This document shows, piece after piece, positions 45,359 to 56,946 of a DNA stretch of 64,000 nt. The notes under the pieces were generated by a model. That model ran no database searches. It saw only the letters and a list, made by a program, of their open reading frames with translations, and was not told the DNA's origin. Both the position numbers and the translations under genes were made by a program. Source of the DNA: Paraburkholderia acidicola (GTDB lineage Bacteria; Pseudomonadota; Gammaproteobacteria; Burkholderiales; Burkholderiaceae); contig NZ_MTZV01000006.1 of NCBI RefSeq assembly GCF_002362315.1, forward strand, positions 2,170,001 through 2,234,000. Reading direction: 5' to 3'. Numbering within the stretch: the stretch's first letter is position 1; each line of letters starts with the position of its first letter.

Positions 45359-48244
45359 CTACGTACGCGGCACACCATCTTCGACGAGTATAGCCACCGG
45401 CATCGCCGCAAGCGCATCGCGCAGATACAGCAGGCCCGTGTCGTCGACTTTCGGCGCGGCCGGGCTCAGACAATCGAACAGCGCGCGCGAGGCGAGATCG
45501 CCGGGCAGCACGACCGCGGTGTCGCCCCATGCGTCACTGTTCACCCACGGCGTATCGCCATCAGGATCGAGCAACGTCATCGCGAGCCGCGTCGCGATGA
45601 CGACGGCCCACGCATTGCCATGTCGCCGCGCGAATGCGATTGCATGTGCGGCATGCGCGCCTTGCACCTCGAGCGGCAGATACACACCGTCGCTCAGCAA
45701 CGCAGGCAGATGCGTGCGCAGCGCGAGGCCGCGCTGCACGACCGCGAGTTTCACTCGGCCGCTACGCCAGTCGACGAGATGCGCCGAGGGCGGCGTATCG
45801 ACCGATTCGGCGAGCCACGCGTGACGCTGTGCGAAATCGACCGGCCGGCGGTTGTCTGGATCGACGAGGCTGAAGTCCCACAGTTCGGTGCCCTGATACA
45901 GATCGGGCACGCCTGGCGAGGTCAGTCGAAGCACCGTCTGCTGCAGGCTGTTGATCGCCCCCGCGCGCGCAATGCGCGCGACGACCTCCGACAACTCATG
46001 CAGGAACCCGTCGCGCCGCTGCGGCGCGAGGATATCGAACAGAAAATCGCGGCAGGCGTGCTCATAGGTTTCATCGTGCACGCGCCATCCGGTGCGCAGC
46101 TTGGCTTCGCGCAGCGCCTTCAATTGCCATTGCGCGACGCGTTCCGCGAGCGCTTCGATGCTGGCAGCGTCGTTGGGTGCGAGATCGAGCGGCCAGCAAC
46201 CCACCAGCGTTTGATAGAGCAGTGCTTCTGCGGCAACGCCCGGCGCCCAGTGCTCGCTCTCGTTGCCCGACGCCGCATGCGCACCAGCACTTGCATCCGG
46301 CATCCGCCGATGCGGCGCATTCAGCGTCGACCAGCGCCGCAGCGTCGCGCTCCAGTCGTGTGCGATCTCGCTTAACACCGCGAGCCGCGCGCGCAGGTCT
46401 TCGCCGCGCTTGTGATCGTGCGTCGCGGTAGCCAGCAGCGCGTGCGGAAAGCGCCGCGCGCGAGCGAGGTTGGTTGCATGAAACTGCTCGACTGTCAGCG
46501 CGAATTCGCCAGGATCGGAGCCGACCTCGTTGCGCGACAGCAGACGGCCGTAGCGATAACCCGCGGTGTCTTCGATCGCTTTCGCCGCGACGGGCGCGGT
46601 GACTTGCGCGAACACCGTCTGAGCCGTGCGGCGCGAGATCACCGCGTGGCTGTTCTGCGTGGCTCCAGCGTTACCCGGCGCTCCATTGTCGTCGCCGTCC
46701 AAAGCAGTTCGACCAAGCCACGCATCGACACGCTCGAGCACCGCATGATCGGCCAGCGGCAACACGCGCTTCGCGGCATCGAGCGCCGCATCGAACCACA
46801 CGTTGTCGGTTTCGCCGCGCACACCATTCTGCGGATAGATCCGGTACACCGGGAAATGCGCGACCAGTTCTGCGAGTACCCGCCGGATCGCAGTGAACGT
46901 GAAGTCGCGCGTAGTCGTGCTTTCGCGCGCGATGCGGTGCAACGCGCGGGCCGCGCGGTCCAGTTCCGCCGAGAGATTCTCCGCGAGCATCTTGCGCCGT
47001 GCCGCAAGCGCTTCGTCGGCGAATACCGCGCTGCGCCCGCTCAGTTCGGCCCACGTTGCCGCAAGCGGTTCGGCGCCGGCAGGATCGTGCAGCAGCGCAC
47101 CGACGTCGTTCATGAAATCGTAGCCGGTCGTGCCATCGACGGGCCAGTCTTCGCGCAGCGTTTCATCGCGCGCGAGAATTTTCTCCACCACGAGGTAGGG
47201 CGCATCGCTGCGCAGTTCCATGAGCCGCTGCCGCAGCCGCTGACAATACTCGCGCGGCTCGGCGAGACCGTCGATATGATCGATGCGCACACCGTCGATC
47301 GTGCCTTCCGCGTACAGCCGGAATATCAGCGCATGCACCGCTTCGAATACTTCGGATCGCTCGACGCGTACACCGGCCAGCGCGCCGATGTCGAAGAAGC
47401 GTCGCCAGTTGACCTCATCGGATGCCGTGCGCCACCACGCAAGCCGGAAGTGTTGGCGTTCGAGCAGACGATGTAGACGGTCGCGTGCGGCCAGCGCATT
47501 GGCGGAGTCGGCAGCTTCGCCGGCAGCCGGCACATAGGTTTGCAATGCCGCTTCGATCGCGGCCGTGCCGTGCTGCGCCGCGTAGTCGCGCAACGCATCG
47601 CGTGCCGCGGCGGCGCGCGGATGATCGGTGGGTTGCGTGGTGAGTCCCACGAAGCGTTCGGCCAGTGCATTCAAATCCGCATGATTCGCGGCTTGCAGGA
47701 CGGATGGGTAATCGACCGGGCACACGGGGCAGACATGTTCGCCGTAGCCAATCAACAGTCGCCCGCTATCTGGCGCAAAGCGCAACACGATGTTGCCTGC
47801 ATTCAGCTCGTCGCCATACGACCCGCCGAGAAACGGCACCAGTACCTTGCCGCGCAGCGCAGGATCGGGCGAGTGCCAGTCGACATCGAAGTGTCGCGCA
47901 TACACGCTATGCCGTCCCCATTCGAGGATGTCGAGCCACCACACGTTGTGCGCACCACCCACGCCCATGTGGTTCGGCACGACGTCGACGATCAGCCCCA
48001 TCCCTCGTGCGTGCAGCGCGTCGGCAAGTCGCTTGAGCGCCGCTTCGCCGCCGCATTCCTCGCTGATCTGGCTGTAGTCGACGGCGTCGTAGCCGTGCAG
48101 CGAGCCAGGTTGCGCAGTCGTAATCGGCGACGCGTACAGATGGCTCACACCGAGCATGGCGAAATAGTCGAGCTGGGCGAGCGCGTCGTCGAACGTGAAG
48201 TTCCGGTGGAACTGGAGCCTGAGCGTGGCGCGTGGGGCAGTCAT
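45359..48244 (-). CDS. treY: maltooligosyl trehalose synthase
   Basis: Converts the reducing end of malto-oligosaccharides to a trehalosyl unit, the substrate of TreZ. 961 residues from the ATG at 48244 (MTAPRATLRLQFHRNFTFDD), longer than many TreY proteins. GH13 features: GLIVDVVPNHMGVGG, nucleophile in DGVRIDHIDGLAEP, catalytic Glu in YLVVEKILARDE, GTTGYDFMNDV. Its ATG overlaps the malQ stop (ATGA). It is the last gene of the leftward operon. Confidence 0.95.
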   Translation of the reverse strand: MTAPRATLRLQFHRNFTFDDALAQLDYFAMLGVSHLYASPITTAQPGSLHGYDAVDYSQISEECGGEAALKRLADALHARGMGLIVDVVPNHMGVGGAHNVWWLDILEWGRHSVYARHFDVDWHSPDPALRGKVLVPFLGGSYGDELNAGNIVLRFAPDSGRLLIGYGEHVCPVCPVDYPSVLQAANHADLNALAERFVGLTTQPTDHPRAAAARDALRDYAAQHGTAAIEAALQTYVPAAGEAADSANALAARDRLHRLLERQHFRLAWWRTASDEVNWRRFFDIGALAGVRVERSEVFEAVHALIFRLYAEGTIDGVRIDHIDGLAEPREYCQRLRQRLMELRSDAPYLVVEKILARDETLREDWPVDGTTGYDFMNDVGALLHDPAGAEPLAATWAELSGRSAVFADEALAARRKMLAENLSAELDRAARALHRIARESTTTRDFTFTAIRRVLAELVAHFPVYRIYPQNGVRGETDNVWFDAALDAAKRVLPLADHAVLERVDAWLGRTALDGDDNGAPGNAGATQNSHAVISRRTAQTVFAQVTAPVAAKAIEDTAGYRYGRLLSRNEVGSDPGEFALTVEQFHATNLARARRFPHALLATATHDHKRGEDLRARLAVLSEIAHDWSATLRRWSTLNAPHRRMPDASAGAHAASGNESEHWAPGVAAEALLYQTLVGCWPLDLAPNDAASIEALAERVAQWQLKALREAKLRTGWRVHDETYEHACRDFLFDILAPQRRDGFLHELSEVVARIARAGAINSLQQTVLRLTSPGVPDLYQGTELWDFSLVDPDNRRPVDFAQRHAWLAESVDTPPSAHLVDWRSGRVKLAVVQRGLALRTHLPALLSDGVYLPLEVQGAHAAHAIAFARRHGNAWAVVIATRLAMTLLDPDGDTPWVNSDAWGDTAVVLPGDLASRALFDCLSPAAPKVDDTGLLYLRDALAAMPVAILVEDGVPRT

Positions 48245-50430
48245 GGCGTATCGGACTGCGAGGAAGCAGAAGCAGAAGCAGAAGCGCGACGCGCGCGGTC
48301 GACGGCAAGCAGCCGGTCGCAGAACGTCGGGTCCGCGAAGAGTTCGTCGACCGGCAACGTCAGACGACGACGCCAGTTCGGATGCTCGTCGATCGAACCT
48401 GGCAGGTTCGGTTGATCGGTTAGCGCAAGCAGATCCTCGAGCGGATAGGCGACGAGCGGTGCAGGCGTCGCGGCGACGAACGCCAGCGCTTCGTCGACGG
48501 GCGCGTTGTCCTGCGATGGCGGGGGCATGTCGTGCGCAGCGACACCGGCGTGCTGGAAGGCGCGCCACAGCGCCTCGCGATGCGCCGCGCGTTCGTCGAG
48601 CGCGAGTTGCACCGGGTCGCGGCCATCCGCACGCGGCAGCGTCTGGCCGATGCGATTGCGCCATGCAATGTCCTCGCCGCGCCACCAGCCGGTCACTGTC
48701 GGCAGGTCATGCGTCGTCGTGGTCGCGAGCGCGTTCGCATCCCAGGCGCGCGGTGCCTTGAAGCCGGCGCCGCCGTCGCTCCATTCGAACCACATCACGC
48801 GAATACCGGCGAGGCCGTGGTCAGTGAGCCGTTCGCGAAAACCCGACGGTACCGTACCGAGGTCCTCGCCGATCACGATCGCGCGATGCCGCCACGATTC
48901 GAGCGCGATCAGCCGTAGCAGGTCGTCGAGCGGATAGCGCAGATAGGCGCCGTCTTTTGCGTGCGCGCCGTCGGGCACGAGCCACAGGCGTCGCAGGCCG
49001 AGGATGTGATCGATGCGGATCCCGCCCGCGTGCGCGAACGCCGCACGCAGCATGTCGATGAATGCAGTGAAGCCCTGGTTGCGCATCGCGCGCGGCGAGA
49101 ACGTCGTCAGGCCCCATGCCTGGCCGGCCTGGTTGAACAGGTCGGGCGGCGCGCCAACCGACACGCGTTGCAGCATGTCGTCGCGATACGACCATGCGTG
49201 ACTACCGCCGCTATCGCAACCGACGGCGAGATCGGCAATCAATCCGACCGCCATACCGGCATCGCGCGCGGCGTGCTGCGCATGCGACAACCCTTTGGCC
49301 GCGAGCCATTGCAGGAACAGATGAAACTCGACCTCGTGGCGATGCGCCTGGGCGAAGGCTTCGACTTCTGCGCTGCGCGGGTCCTGCAACGCCTCGGGCC
49401 AGTCGCGCCAGTAGCCCGAGCTGTTGTCCTGCGCGAGCTGATGCGCGTGCAGCGCTTCGAAGCGTGCGTGATCTTCGAGCGCGCGGCCACCGCGCTCGCA
49501 GAAGCCGTGAAACTCGAGCGCGCGCGGACCCGGTGGCGTGCGTTCATGCGAGCAGAAGCGCTCGAACAACGCACGCAATACCTTGAGCTTGAGCGGCACC
49601 GCCTGCGGCCAGTCGATTAACGGTAACTGTTCGAGTGTCTGCCACGCGCCGGCGGCGTGCGAAGACTCGATTGCCGCACGTGCGAGATCGGCGCCGAACA
49701 CCGCGGCCGGATCGATATGCGCGACGTTCACCCAGAGCCGCGACGATGGCGAATACGGACTGAAGTTCTGCGGCGCGGCGCTGAACATCGCATGCGTCGG
49801 GCTGACTGCAAGCGCATGCGCGCCATGTTTCGCACTCTCGATTGCGACGGCGGCAAGCGCCGAATAATCGCCGATGCCGCCGTCGCCGTTGCGCCGCAAT
49901 CCATACAATTGCGCACCGATGCCCCATAACGGCGGCGGTTGCGAACCCGCGCCGTGTTGCGTTTGCCACGCATCGGCGACGGTATAGCAGCGCGGCGGCG
50001 CGACGGCGAGCGTGATACGTTGTTCGTTGATGACGAGCGTGTGATAACCGGCTTCGCTGATCGGTGACAACAGCGCGATCTCGCCCTTCGGCGCAGTGAA
50101 GCGACCATCGATCACCGCACCACTTTCCAGCTCGATCCGATAGCGGCTGCCCGAGCGGATCGACGATGCGGGCAACGCGATGCCGCGCTCGCATTCGGCA
50201 GTCAGCAGCGGCGGTAGTCTGCGTCCGGACTGTTCGCTGTCGATCAACGCCGTGCTGTGCCGCATCTGCGTGGCCGTGCCGCATGACAGACCGAGGCATT
50301 CAAGCAGCAACGCGAGCGTTTCGTCGGGCACGCGCTGTGTCGTTCCGTGCGCATCGAACCATTCGACCTCGAAGCCCGCGCGCGCCGCGAGGCTGTCGAT
50401 CGTATCGGTGGAACGTCGAGTGGCAGTCAT
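48241..50430 (-). CDS. malQ: 4-alpha-glucanotransferase (amylomaltase)
   Basis: Transfers alpha-1,4-glucan segments between malto-oligosaccharides, releasing glucose. 729 residues, GH77 with the N-terminal extension seen in proteobacterial MalQ. Signatures: GIGDYSALAAVAIESAKHGAHALAVSPTHAMF, nucleophile in GGIRIDHILGLRRLW, general acid in IVIGEDLGTVPSGF. The ATG at 50430 overlaps the treZ stop, and its own stop overlaps the treY start. It recycles short chains between the debranching and trehalose-forming enzymes. Confidence 0.95.
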   Translation of the reverse strand: MTATRRSTDTIDSLAARAGFEVEWFDAHGTTQRVPDETLALLLECLGLSCGTATQMRHSTALIDSEQSGRRLPPLLTAECERGIALPASSIRSGSRYRIELESGAVIDGRFTAPKGEIALLSPISEAGYHTLVINEQRITLAVAPPRCYTVADAWQTQHGAGSQPPPLWGIGAQLYGLRRNGDGGIGDYSALAAVAIESAKHGAHALAVSPTHAMFSAAPQNFSPYSPSSRLWVNVAHIDPAAVFGADLARAAIESSHAAGAWQTLEQLPLIDWPQAVPLKLKVLRALFERFCSHERTPPGPRALEFHGFCERGGRALEDHARFEALHAHQLAQDNSSGYWRDWPEALQDPRSAEVEAFAQAHRHEVEFHLFLQWLAAKGLSHAQHAARDAGMAVGLIADLAVGCDSGGSHAWSYRDDMLQRVSVGAPPDLFNQAGQAWGLTTFSPRAMRNQGFTAFIDMLRAAFAHAGGIRIDHILGLRRLWLVPDGAHAKDGAYLRYPLDDLLRLIALESWRHRAIVIGEDLGTVPSGFRERLTDHGLAGIRVMWFEWSDGGAGFKAPRAWDANALATTTTHDLPTVTGWWRGEDIAWRNRIGQTLPRADGRDPVQLALDERAAHREALWRAFQHAGVAAHDMPPPSQDNAPVDEALAFVAATPAPLVAYPLEDLLALTDQPNLPGSIDEHPNWRRRLTLPVDELFADPTFCDRLLAVDRARRASASASASSQSDTP

Positions 50431-52337
50431 GCGTGCTGCTCCGGATGCGTGAACTTGCGCGCGTCGTGATGCAGCGCGTATTCGCCGACGTCGCCGGTTA
50501 GCCACGCGATGCACGCGTAGGCCGGCAGTTCGTGCGCGTCGGCGCGCTCGCGTGCGCGCGGTGGTGTTTCGAAGATGATCTTGCCGTCGGGTTTTGCGTC
50601 TACGGGTAGCAGCACGGCGTCGCGCGAGAGGTTCAAGGCAATCGACAGCGTCTGCCCATCGCCGAGCCGCCAGCGTGCGACCAGTGCATCGGCATCGGTG
50701 CCGTTTTTTGTGGCGAGCACGTTTGCGCCTAACGCTCTTGCGTGTGCGAGTCGCGGAGCAATCAGTTTTGCGCGCACCGTTAACGCCGATTTGTAGAAGT
50801 GCATCCAGCTGCGCCGTTCGTTCGCGTCTGCGTCCGGCGCATCGGCCGGCGACGATGCCGCAAACGTGCGCGGATCGTTCGGATCGGGAATCTGCGCGCG
50901 GCGGCTTTCGTCGCTGAACGCCGGGAAGCGGGCGAACTCGCGGCGACGTCCTTCACGTACCGCTTCGGCTAGGTCGCCGGTGTAGTCGGTGAAAAACAGG
51001 AACGGCTGCTCAGACCCGTACTCTTCGTCCATGAACAGCATCGGGATTTGCGGCGACAGCAGCAACAGCGCCGTGGCCGCGCGCAGCGCGTCGTCGGAAC
51101 ACAGCGTGCGCAGCCGTTCGCCGAATGCGCGGTTGCCGATCTGGTCGTGGTTCTGCAGGAACATTACGAACGAGGTAGGCGGCAGATGCGCGCTCGCTTC
51201 GCCGCGTGGTGCGCCGTCGTGAATCGGCGAGCCTTCGCCCTGATACGCAAAACCTTCACCGAGCACGCGTGCGAGCTTGCGAATGGGCTGCTCGGCATAC
51301 GCGCGATAGTAGCCGTCGTGTTCGCCCGTTAGCAGCACATGCAGCGTGTTGTGCGCGTCGTCGTTCCATTGCGCGTCGAAATCTGTGTCGAGCAGACTCG
51401 CGGTGTTGCGTTCGTTCTCGAGCACGAGATAGACATGCCGGCCGTGCTGCATCTTCGCGCGGATGTGGTCGGCGAGTTCGCGCAGCCACTCGTCGTTGGC
51501 GATGGCGTGTACCGCGTCGATACGCAAACCGTCGAAGCGATATTCGTTGAGCCAGTAGAGTGCGTTGTCGAAGAAGAACTCGCGCACTTCGGTCCGCGAA
51601 AAATCGATGGCCTGACCCCACGGTGTGTGCGTGCCATTGCGGAAGAACGACTTCGCATACTGGTTCAGATAGTTGCCGTCCGGACCGAAGTGGTTGTACA
51701 CGACGTCGAGCAGCACGGCGAGGCCGAGCCCGTGTGCGGTATCGATCAGCGCTTTCAGTTCGTCGGGGCGGCCGTAGGACGAATCGGGCGCATACGGCAA
51801 CACGCCGTCGTAGCCCCAGTTACGGGCGCCGGGGAAATCGTTGAGCGGCATCAGTTCGATGGCGGTGACACCGAGTTCCACAAGCGCGGGCAATCGTTTC
51901 GCCACCCCCGCATAGCCGCCGAGCGCGCCCACATGCAGCTCGTACAGCACCGCTTCTTCCCACGGCCTGCCGTGCCAGCGCGTGTGCTGCCACGCATACG
52001 CGCGCGGATCGATCACTTCGCTTGGGCCATGCACGTCCTGCGGCTGGAAGCGCGACGCGGGGTCGGGCACCGCAAGGCCGCTGTCAAGCCGGAACTGGTA
52101 CAGCGCGCCCGCGCCACACGCGGCTTCGGCCTCGAACCAGCCGTTACCGGTCGGCGTCATGTCGACCGTACCCGGCTGCGGACCACTCTCGATCGTCACC
52201 TGCACAGCGTTGCACGACGGCGCCCAGAAGCGAAACCGCGTGCGCGGTTTGGCACTCGTCGCACCGACCAGCTGTGCACCGAACGGCAGGCAATGCGCAT
52301 GATGATGCGCGTGAGGATCGATCGGATGTTCGGACAT
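50427..52337 (-). CDS. treZ: malto-oligosyltrehalose trehalohydrolase
   Basis: Hydrolyses free trehalose from the maltooligosyl-trehalose made by TreY. 636 residues. An N-terminal carbohydrate-binding beta domain (RFRFWAPSCNAVQVTIESG) precedes the GH13 barrel: LLDVVYNHFGPDGNYL, nucleophile in FDGLRIDAVHAI, acid in LVLENERNTASLL, MFLQNHDQIGNRAFGERL. A His-rich N-terminus (HPIDPHAHHHAH) is unusual. The start is the ATG at 52337 with AAGGG upstream, 35 bases after glgX. Confidence 0.95.
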   Translation of the reverse strand: MSEHPIDPHAHHHAHCLPFGAQLVGATSAKPRTRFRFWAPSCNAVQVTIESGPQPGTVDMTPTGNGWFEAEAACGAGALYQFRLDSGLAVPDPASRFQPQDVHGPSEVIDPRAYAWQHTRWHGRPWEEAVLYELHVGALGGYAGVAKRLPALVELGVTAIELMPLNDFPGARNWGYDGVLPYAPDSSYGRPDELKALIDTAHGLGLAVLLDVVYNHFGPDGNYLNQYAKSFFRNGTHTPWGQAIDFSRTEVREFFFDNALYWLNEYRFDGLRIDAVHAIANDEWLRELADHIRAKMQHGRHVYLVLENERNTASLLDTDFDAQWNDDAHNTLHVLLTGEHDGYYRAYAEQPIRKLARVLGEGFAYQGEGSPIHDGAPRGEASAHLPPTSFVMFLQNHDQIGNRAFGERLRTLCSDDALRAATALLLLSPQIPMLFMDEEYGSEQPFLFFTDYTGDLAEAVREGRRREFARFPAFSDESRRAQIPDPNDPRTFAASSPADAPDADANERRSWMHFYKSALTVRAKLIAPRLAHARALGANVLATKNGTDADALVARWRLGDGQTLSIALNLSRDAVLLPVDAKPDGKIIFETPPRARERADAHELPAYACIAWLTGDVGEYALHHDARKFTHPEQHA

Positions 52338-52372
52338 GGTGAATAACCCTTCGGTTGCATGCCGCCGCATCG

Positions 52373-54628
52373 TCAAGCTTGCGGTGGGCCTTCGTCAGAT
52401 TCATCAACTTCGTCGTTGCCGATAGCTTCGTCTGGTGGTGCTGTGCTGACTGCAATATCGGATGGCTCCGCAGGCGGCGTTGCCAGAACACGCTCGGCGG
52501 CACGCCATGCGGCGAACCAGTCAGCGGTGCCAGTCGGTTGCGCGGCCAGTAACGCGAAACCGTGCGCTTCGATCGACAACTGCGGTGCGGTGAGCGCATA
52601 CGGCGCCACGTCGGACTGTGCCGTATCGAGCAGCACGTACCATTCCAGCTGTGGCGCAGGCGGCGTGAATTGCAGCGTATTGGCCGACGCGTTCAGCATC
52701 ATCAACAATACTTCCGTTTCACCATCGCGTCCTGGACCGGCGCGGCGCAAGGTCAGTGCGCGTCCCTCGGTGTCCTGCCATGCTTCGGTGGAGAGCGGTT
52801 CGCCGCGTTCGTCGAACCAGCCGATATCGTGCACGCCCGGCAATACCTCGCGATCGCCAAACAGGAAGCGCGTTTCGCGCAGCAACGGATGTTGCTTGCG
52901 CAATGCGATCAGCCGCGCGACGAAAGCGGTCATGCGTCGCCCGTCGTCGGTCGCCGCGCGCTCCCAGTCGATCCACGAAATATCGTTGTCCTGGCAGTAC
53001 GCGTTGTTGTTGCCCTGCTGGGTGCGTCCGCTTTCGTCACCGGCCAGCAGCATCGGTGTGCCGAGTGAGACGAATAGCGTGGCCAGCAGCGAACGCGCAA
53101 CACGCGCACGCGTGGCGACGATTGCTGGGTCGTCGCTCGGACCTTCCGCGCCCCAGTTCGAACTGCAATTCTCGTTGTGACCGTCGTTGTTGTTCTCGCC
53201 GTTGATCTCGTTGTGCTTCTGCTCATACGACACGAGATCGGCGAGCGTATAGCCGTCATGCGACGCGACGTAATTCACCGACGCCCACGGCTTGCGATGA
53301 CGCCGGTTAAACAGATCGGCGGACCCCGTCAGACGAGCGGCCAGATCGGGCCGCAGCCCCGCGTCGCCGCGCCAGAAACGCCGCACGGTGTCGCGATAGC
53401 GGTCGTTCCATTCGCCGAAACCCGGCGGATGGTTGCCGAGCTGATAGCCGCCCGGGCCGATGTCCCACGGCTCGGAGATCAGCTTGCGTTGCGCGAGCAC
53501 CGGGTCCTGACGCAGCGCGTCGAAGAAGCCCGAACCCGGATCGAAACCCGTGTGCTCGCGCCCGAGTGTCACACCGAGATCGAAACGGAAACCGTCGATG
53601 TTGAATGCCGTGGCCCAGTAACGCAGCGAGTCGGTGATCATTTGCAGCACACGTGGCTGCGGCACGTTCAACGTATTGCCGCAGCCGGTGTCGTTAATGT
53701 GATGACGTTCGTCGCCGGGTATCAGGCGGTAGTAGCTTGCGTTGTCGAGACCGCGCCACGAGATGGTCGGCCCCAGTTCGCCGCCTTCGCACGTGTGGTT
53801 GTACACGACGTCGAGAATTACTTCGATGCCGGCCGCGTGCAGCTGGCGTATCGCGATGCGCATTTCGTCGAGACGATGCGTCGACAGGTACGACGGTTCC
53901 GGCGCGAAAAACGCCGCCGTGTTGTAGCCCCAGTAGTTACGCAGGTCGCGCTCCACCAGAAAGCGGTCGTTGAGGAACGCGTGCACGGGCAGCAGCTCGA
54001 CTGCGGTGACACCGAGCTTGCGCAGATGATCGATGAATTCCGGCGACGAGAGCGCAGAAAACGTGCCGCGCTCATGGGCACGCAGATCGTGCCGCCGCAT
54101 CGACGTGCCGCGGACATGCGTTTCGTAGATCACCGTTTCGCCCCACGGCACGTTCGGGCGCGTGTCGTGCGACCAGTCGAATGCTTCATCGACGACGACG
54201 CACTTCGGCATCGCGGGCGCCGAATCGCGCCGGTCGATCGACAGATCGAGCCGGTTCGAATGCATGCGGTAGCCAAACAGCGCATCGGACCAGCGGAACT
54301 GGCCAACCAGCTTGCGTGCGTACGGGTCGAGCAGCAACTTGTGCGGATTGAAGCGGTGTCCATGCTGCGGTTGATACGGACCATGCGCGCGAAAACCGTA
54401 CACGGTGCCCGGATGCGCGTTCGGCAGATAGCCGTGCCAGACCTCGTCGGTGCATTCCGGTAGCGCGAGCCGCGCAAGTTCCTTACGACCGGTGGGATCG
54501 AACAGGCACAATTCGATCTTCTCCGCGTTCGCCGAGAACACGGCGAAGTTCACGCCGAGGCCATCCCAACTCGCGCCGAGTGGATAAGGCACGCCCGGCG
54601 CAAGTCGATTGGGCAAAACGTGCGACAT
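52373..54628 (-). CDS. glgX: glycogen debranching enzyme GlgX
   Basis: Hydrolyses alpha-1,6 branches of limit dextrins. 751 residues from the ATG at 54628 (MSHVLPNRLAPGVPYPLGAS); an earlier ATG at 54652 lacks a ribosome site. CBM48-type N-terminus (LGVNFAVFSANAEKIELCLFD), GH13 motifs VILDVVYNHTCEG, DGFRFDLGVTLGRE, ISEPWDIGPGGYQLG and VASHDGYTL. The C-terminus is an acidic tail. It supplies linear chains to TreY/TreZ and MalQ. Confidence 0.95.
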   Translation of the reverse strand: MSHVLPNRLAPGVPYPLGASWDGLGVNFAVFSANAEKIELCLFDPTGRKELARLALPECTDEVWHGYLPNAHPGTVYGFRAHGPYQPQHGHRFNPHKLLLDPYARKLVGQFRWSDALFGYRMHSNRLDLSIDRRDSAPAMPKCVVVDEAFDWSHDTRPNVPWGETVIYETHVRGTSMRRHDLRAHERGTFSALSSPEFIDHLRKLGVTAVELLPVHAFLNDRFLVERDLRNYWGYNTAAFFAPEPSYLSTHRLDEMRIAIRQLHAAGIEVILDVVYNHTCEGGELGPTISWRGLDNASYYRLIPGDERHHINDTGCGNTLNVPQPRVLQMITDSLRYWATAFNIDGFRFDLGVTLGREHTGFDPGSGFFDALRQDPVLAQRKLISEPWDIGPGGYQLGNHPPGFGEWNDRYRDTVRRFWRGDAGLRPDLAARLTGSADLFNRRHRKPWASVNYVASHDGYTLADLVSYEQKHNEINGENNNDGHNENCSSNWGAEGPSDDPAIVATRARVARSLLATLFVSLGTPMLLAGDESGRTQQGNNNAYCQDNDISWIDWERAATDDGRRMTAFVARLIALRKQHPLLRETRFLFGDREVLPGVHDIGWFDERGEPLSTEAWQDTEGRALTLRRAGPGRDGETEVLLMMLNASANTLQFTPPAPQLEWYVLLDTAQSDVAPYALTAPQLSIEAHGFALLAAQPTGTADWFAAWRAAERVLATPPAEPSDIAVSTAPPDEAIGNDEVDESDEGPPQA

Positions 54629-54723
54629 GAATCCCGTTCCGGTTTTTCTCATCAGTTGTTCTGTTCGCCCTGTTGTCATTCACGTGCTGCGACATGCCAG
54701 ACAGCACGTTGTTCTTCAATCCT

Positions 54724-56938
<2,215 letters not shown>

Positions 56939-56946
<8 letters not shown>

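Noticed and set aside
52376-52376. TTG start for treZ 13 codons upstream, overlapping the glgX stop
   Set aside because: No ribosome site; the ATG at 52337 has AAGGG at suitable distance and gives the expected N-terminus.
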